Positions 61,335 through 64,000 of a DNA stretch of 64,000 nucleotides are shown here, piece after piece. The translations under genes were made by a program, and so were the position numbers. Every line of letters starts with the position of its first letter. Within the stretch, counting starts at the first letter, position 1. The stretch comes from Azonexus sp. R2A61 (lineage in GTDB: Bacteria; Pseudomonadota; Gammaproteobacteria; Burkholderiales; Rhodocyclaceae). Location of the stretch: positions 653,485 to 717,484 of the forward strand of contig NZ_JACBFO010000003.1 in NCBI RefSeq assembly GCF_021401135.1. The letters run 5' to 3'. The notes under the pieces were generated by a model. That model did no database searches. It saw only the letters and a list, made by a program, of their open reading frames with translations, and was not told the DNA's origin.

Positions 61335-62516
61335 TCACCAGCCGAGTCTGTGTTTAGCCTCAGTCTCTTTGTGCCGTTTATCATCTTCGGTATGCAGATA
61401 GGTGTTCGTCGTCGAAATAGAACTATGGCCAAGGTTATCGCGAACATGCCGCAAATCCATCGTATCGGCCATATTCGATCCTGCAGTGTGCCGCATCCAG
61501 TGCGCCGACGCATCCTCGACCATTTGAGCGAGGTGTTCAAACTCAACTCCGCGATCGCGAATTCGGGACGCTGTTCGATTGAATACCTCCTTGACGATCA
61601 AATGCACCGCGCTCCGCGTTAGTGAGCGTTGTTTTCCGCCAATGGGCAGGAGGAGGGGAGTGGGCTCTCCGGAAAGAGGTAAGGGCGACAACCCATTTTC
61701 ACGACGATAGCGGGTTAGCTCAACAATGAGTTCAGCCGTTGCTGGAACCAAGCGGGTCTTGTCACCCTTGCCGGTGATTTCCAGCCACCACCGGTCTCCG
61801 CCTTCCGAATCACGTCGGCAAAAAAAAGCGCCCATTGTGTTTTCAATGACCTCGGAGATACGTAGGCCACAGATGTAGAGCAAGGAAAACAGCCAGCGGA
61901 CACGATGAAAATGTTCGCGCTCCCGATCAGTTTCGCGCGGCATGGTTTCAATCGTCGTTTTGACCTCAAGCCAAAGCTCATCGTCAAGGAATCGAGTAAT
62001 CCGCGGCTTGGCTTTACGCTGCCGCTGGCGTGACAGCGACAACGGGTTTCCGGCCAGATAACCAGCGTTGACTAGCCAAGAAAACATCGTATTGAGGATG
62101 ATGATCGCCTGCCGCTGACTGGTAGGGGCGAGGGGGCCTGCAAAAGGACGCCAATCCGGATCAAAACGCGACCATTTTCGACCTGCCTTCATCACCCAGC
62201 GTTCAGCCGGTTGGGGATTGGCCAAAAAACGCTGATATACCAACAGGTCCTCGTGGGTCAGCGAAGACAAAGGCTTTCCGAGTTCCAGAGTCGCCCATAA
62301 CAACAGACGCTCGGATTCCTTGCGATAGCTATCAAACGTCGTGCGCGTATCGACAAAGCGGGCCAACCAAGCTTTCAGGGCATCAATGTCAGTTTGCGCG
62401 GCGATCTGGGCATGACCGAGCAACGAACGATTACTACCAGTCCGTCCATCGAGGTGATCCGGCAAGCGGACTAATTCGAGTGGCGCAATGGCTGTAACGG
62501 GGATCAAATCGCTCAT
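61335..62516 (-). CDS. Tyrosine recombinase/integrase
   Basis: 393 residues. N-terminal SAM-like domain (about 45-150) and a C-terminal catalytic domain with R in GLRISEV (about 220), K in the ITGKGDK region, H-x-x-R in HWMRH, H in LGHSSIS, and Y in TNTYLH. All active-site residues are intact. Transcribed away from the kfrA-like gene, with boundary motif E in the shared upstream region. May act on the repeated motifs that divide the cargo; this is an inference. Confidence 0.88.
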   Translation of the reverse strand: MSDLIPVTAIAPLELVRLPDHLDGRTGSNRSLLGHAQIAAQTDIDALKAWLARFVDTRTTFDSYRKESERLLLWATLELGKPLSSLTHEDLLVYQRFLANPQPAERWVMKAGRKWSRFDPDWRPFAGPLAPTSQRQAIIILNTMFSWLVNAGYLAGNPLSLSRQRQRKAKPRITRFLDDELWLEVKTTIETMPRETDREREHFHRVRWLFSLLYICGLRISEVIENTMGAFFCRRDSEGGDRWWLEITGKGDKTRLVPATAELIVELTRYRRENGLSPLPLSGEPTPLLLPIGGKQRSLTRSAVHLIVKEVFNRTASRIRDRGVEFEHLAQMVEDASAHWMRHTAGSNMADTMDLRHVRDNLGHSSISTTNTYLHTEDDKRHKETEAKHRLGW

Positions 62517-62586
62517 TTTTTTTGGCTTCGCAAGTCTGGCTACTTTGCCGTAATTGTAGCGCCGACATAATTCGACAGTATAGTCG

Positions 62587-62606
62587 TAATGTCAAATTAA
62601 TTAGGC
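62587..62606 (+). repeat. Boundary motif, copy E, beside the recombinase gene
   Basis: TAATGTCAAATTAATTAGGC. It shares TAATGTCAAA with copies A-D but not the G-rich right half. Upstream, CGACATAATTCGAC and GTCGTAATGTC form an imperfect inverted repeat around AGTATA, the layout of a tyrosine-recombinase core site. Confidence 0.45.
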
Positions 62607-62618
62607 TGGAAGTTATAT

Positions 62619-62639
62619 ATACAACGTTATACGTTGTAT
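62619..62639. promoter_or_regulatory. Palindromic operator between recombinase and kfrA-like genes
   Basis: ATACAACGT-TAT-ACGTTGTAT, perfect 9-3-9 inverted repeat in an A/T-rich promoter region. A natural binding site for the KfrA-like protein to control itself and the divergent recombinase. Confidence 0.65.
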
Positions 62640-62694
62640 TATTTATTTATGAATCTATATAGTCCGCCGGATTGGTGGCTACAGGAGCGAAAGC

Positions 62695-63726
62695 ATGAGC
62701 ACAGAAGCCAAAATCATCGCGGAGATTGAAGCCCTCAAGGTTTATGGTCTCGAGACACAGTATCTGTATCGCGAGGTCTGCACCATTCTATTTTTTCGCT
62801 ACGGCATTACACCCACGGCCAATAAGCTCTACCAATACGTACGAAAAGGGAGCATGTCCGCGCCAGCAGAAGCCTTGGCCAAATTTTGGTCTGACTTGCG
62901 TGAGAAGAGTCGGGTCCGGATTGAGCATCCGGATCTGCCGGAGGGTCTAAAAACTGCCGCGGGTGAACTGGTGGCGTCACTGTGGTCGCAGGCACAAACG
63001 AGTGCCCAGGATGGCCTCGTCGTCTTCCGTCAGGAAGCGCAGGAAAAAGTTTCTGAATCTCTAAAGGCTGTTGCTACTGCAGACCAAGCTCGCGTAGCCG
63101 CAGAAGCAGAGTCGAATCAATCCCGAGAAGCCCTTAGAGCGGCCAATGAACGGATATTGGATCTTGAGCGTCATCTGGCGGGGGAACACGCCAGAACTCA
63201 GTCCCTAGAACAACAGATTGAGTCAGCCAAGCGCCAACACACTACGTTAGAGGCCGCACTGGCTGAAGCCAGAAAAGACTATTCCGCTGAACTCGAGAAA
63301 TCACGCCAAGAGCTCCGGCGTTCCGAGGATCGTTTGGCCGCTAACGAGAAGCGCGCCTTGCTCGAAATCGATCACGAACGTCAGATGGTAGTAAAAGCAC
63401 ATCGCGAGCTTCTACAACTCCGAAATAGTAGTCTTGAAAACGAGGAACAGTTGCGGTTTGAACTGGCCGCCAGCAAGGCCGAGTTAGCCAATACAAGGCA
63501 GCAGTTAGGTGTTACCGAAGGCAGACAGGAGGAGCTAAAAGCTGGAAATGAAAAGCAACTAGAAGAGCTGGCTGCGCTCCGCCTGACTCTGGTCAAGCAG
63601 GAAACACAATTGGCTTTGTTGCAACGGGAATTAGAACTCGCTCTGGCTGCATCCAAACAACTTCAGGAAAGTATTGCTTCAAAGCCCGCAATGCCTAAAG
63701 TGGCGCGGCGAAACAGGAAGATCTAA
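62695..63726 (+). CDS. KfrA-like DNA-binding coiled-coil protein
   Basis: 343 residues. N-terminal KfrA_N-type domain (about 1-115), then a long coiled coil (about 125-325: heptads rich in E, A, L, R, Q) and a basic tail (MPKVARRNRKI). KfrA is a plasmid DNA-binding protein that represses its own gene and forms filaments; similar proteins often sit beside integrases on islands. AGGAG lies seven bases before the ATG. A 121-base copy of its 3' end occurs at 63880. Confidence 0.8.
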   Translation: MSTEAKIIAEIEALKVYGLETQYLYREVCTILFFRYGITPTANKLYQYVRKGSMSAPAEALAKFWSDLREKSRVRIEHPDLPEGLKTAAGELVASLWSQAQTSAQDGLVVFRQEAQEKVSESLKAVATADQARVAAEAESNQSREALRAANERILDLERHLAGEHARTQSLEQQIESAKRQHTTLEAALAEARKDYSAELEKSRQELRRSEDRLAANEKRALLEIDHERQMVVKAHRELLQLRNSSLENEEQLRFELAASKAELANTRQQLGVTEGRQEELKAGNEKQLEELAALRLTLVKQETQLALLQRELELALAASKQLQESIASKPAMPKVARRNRKI

Positions 63727-63767
63727 CGACAAGGAGCGGCTCAGCGCCACCTTTGTTGGAATGGGGA
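63647..63767 (+). repeat. 121-bp direct repeat, copy 1 (3' end of the kfrA-like gene)
   Basis: Identical to 63880-64000 as far as the window shows (offset 233). Includes the last 26 or so codons of the kfrA-like gene and the start of the right end. Confidence 0.85.
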
Positions 63768-63879
63768 GCTAGTTTGCGAACCTGCCATACATCTGTCGGG
63801 GGGCTAGTTTGGGGTAGAAGGGGCTAGTTTGTGGCCTGAAAATATCCCAATCCAGGGGGCTTATTTGTGTCACCTGACT
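63763..63879. repeat. Right transposon end with four spaced repeats
   Basis: GGGGAGCTAGTTTGCGAACC (63763), GGGGGGCTAGTTTGGGGTAG (63798), GGGGCTAGTTTGTGGCCTG (63820) and GGGGGCTTATTTGTGTCACC (63855). The last runs into CTGACT, giving the inverted match to the left terminus. The arrangement is like TnsB-site arrays in Tn7-type ends. Confidence 0.7.
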
Positions 63880-64000
63880 CTGCATCCAAACAACTTCAGG
63901 AAAGTATTGCTTCAAAGCCCGCAATGCCTAAAGTGGCGCGGCGAAACAGGAAGATCTAACGACAAGGAGCGGCTCAGCGCCACCTTTGTTGGAATGGGGA
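63880..64000 (+). repeat. 121-bp direct repeat, copy 2
   Basis: Second copy of 63647-63767, lying outside the outermost repeat of the right end and running past the window edge. It may belong to a second, tandem or truncated, copy of the element end. Confidence 0.85.

Larger units (their letters stand above)
21393..63879. mobile_element. Tn7/Tn5053-like transposon with defence and redox cargo (about 42.5 kb)
   Basis: Both ends carry AGTC(G/A)GGTGACACAAAT in inverted orientation (left from 21392, right to 63879), backed by several copies of a GGGGCTAGTTTGTGGC-like repeat, as in the multi-site ends bound by TnsB/TniA transposases. A complete tniA-tniB-tniQ operon with a TnsA-like gene lies just inside the left end. 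GC content and gene style change at the left boundary, and the left end splits a promoter whose paralogues are intact. No target-site duplication could be recognised, and sequence right of the right end is a copy of internal DNA, so the exact right boundary is unsure. Confidence 0.7.

Noticed and set aside
1..64000. CRISPR array, tRNA or rRNA genes
   Set aside because: No regularly spaced repeat-spacer pattern, cloverleaf-like sequence or rRNA segment was seen on either strand. The spaced repeats at 63763-63876 are transposon-end sites.

Overview
The window looks like chromosomal DNA of a GC-rich betaproteobacterium. A Rhodocyclaceae-type organism (Azonexus/Dechloromonas-like) would fit, but this is inferred from protein style only and no rRNA or tRNA is present. 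It divides sharply into a host segment (1 to about 21,390) and a mosaic mobile segment (about 21,393 to 63,879). The mobile segment has visibly lower GC, especially from 54 to 62 kb.

Host segment: five tandem iron-starvation modules, all on the minus strand. Each has an ECF sigma factor (fecI type) and an overlapping FecR anti-sigma regulator. Four are followed inside the window by a TonB-dependent receptor that carries an N-terminal signalling (STN) domain. Two modules also carry a PepSY membrane protein. Every sigma gene is preceded by a near-copy of the same promoter block: GGCTGGCTA repeats plus a Fur-box-like AGAANNNTTCT palindrome. A BdlA-like PAS-PAS-MCP chemotaxis gene, apparently frameshifted, sits between modules.

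Mobile segment: a Tn7/Tn5053-like transposition operon (TniQ, TniB, TniA, a degenerate TnsA-like protein and a small Cys-rich protein) lies next to a left end. That end was placed in the promoter of the fifth sigma gene. A matching right end, with four spaced copies of a GGGGCTAGTTTGTGGC-type repeat, lies at 63,763-63,879. The two termini share the inverted sequence AGTC(G/A)GGTGACACAAAT. Together they imply one element of about 42.5 kb.

Cargo from left to right: two small regulator/unknown-gene modules (27.4-29.8 kb); a redox and detoxification cluster (LysR, MFS, hotdog enzymes, broken tautomerase, QorB, AcuI-like, AKR, OYE, SDR, MDR, hydrolase, HxlR; 30-41.4 kb); an unrecognised helicase-nuclease plus partner (41.8-48.1 kb); a TerB / BrxD-like ATPase / Lhr-like helicase operon (48.4-54.2 kb); and a minus-strand operon of GAP1, two DO-GTPase proteins, GASH and a calcineurin-like phosphoesterase (54.3-61.1 kb). 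A tyrosine recombinase and a divergent KfrA-like coiled-coil protein lie at the right edge.

The most interesting pattern is a short directly repeated motif, TAATGTCAAACGAG-like. It occurs once after each of four cargo blocks and once beside the recombinase promoter. This suggests, but does not prove, stepwise cargo capture by site-specific recombination inside a Tn7-like transposon.
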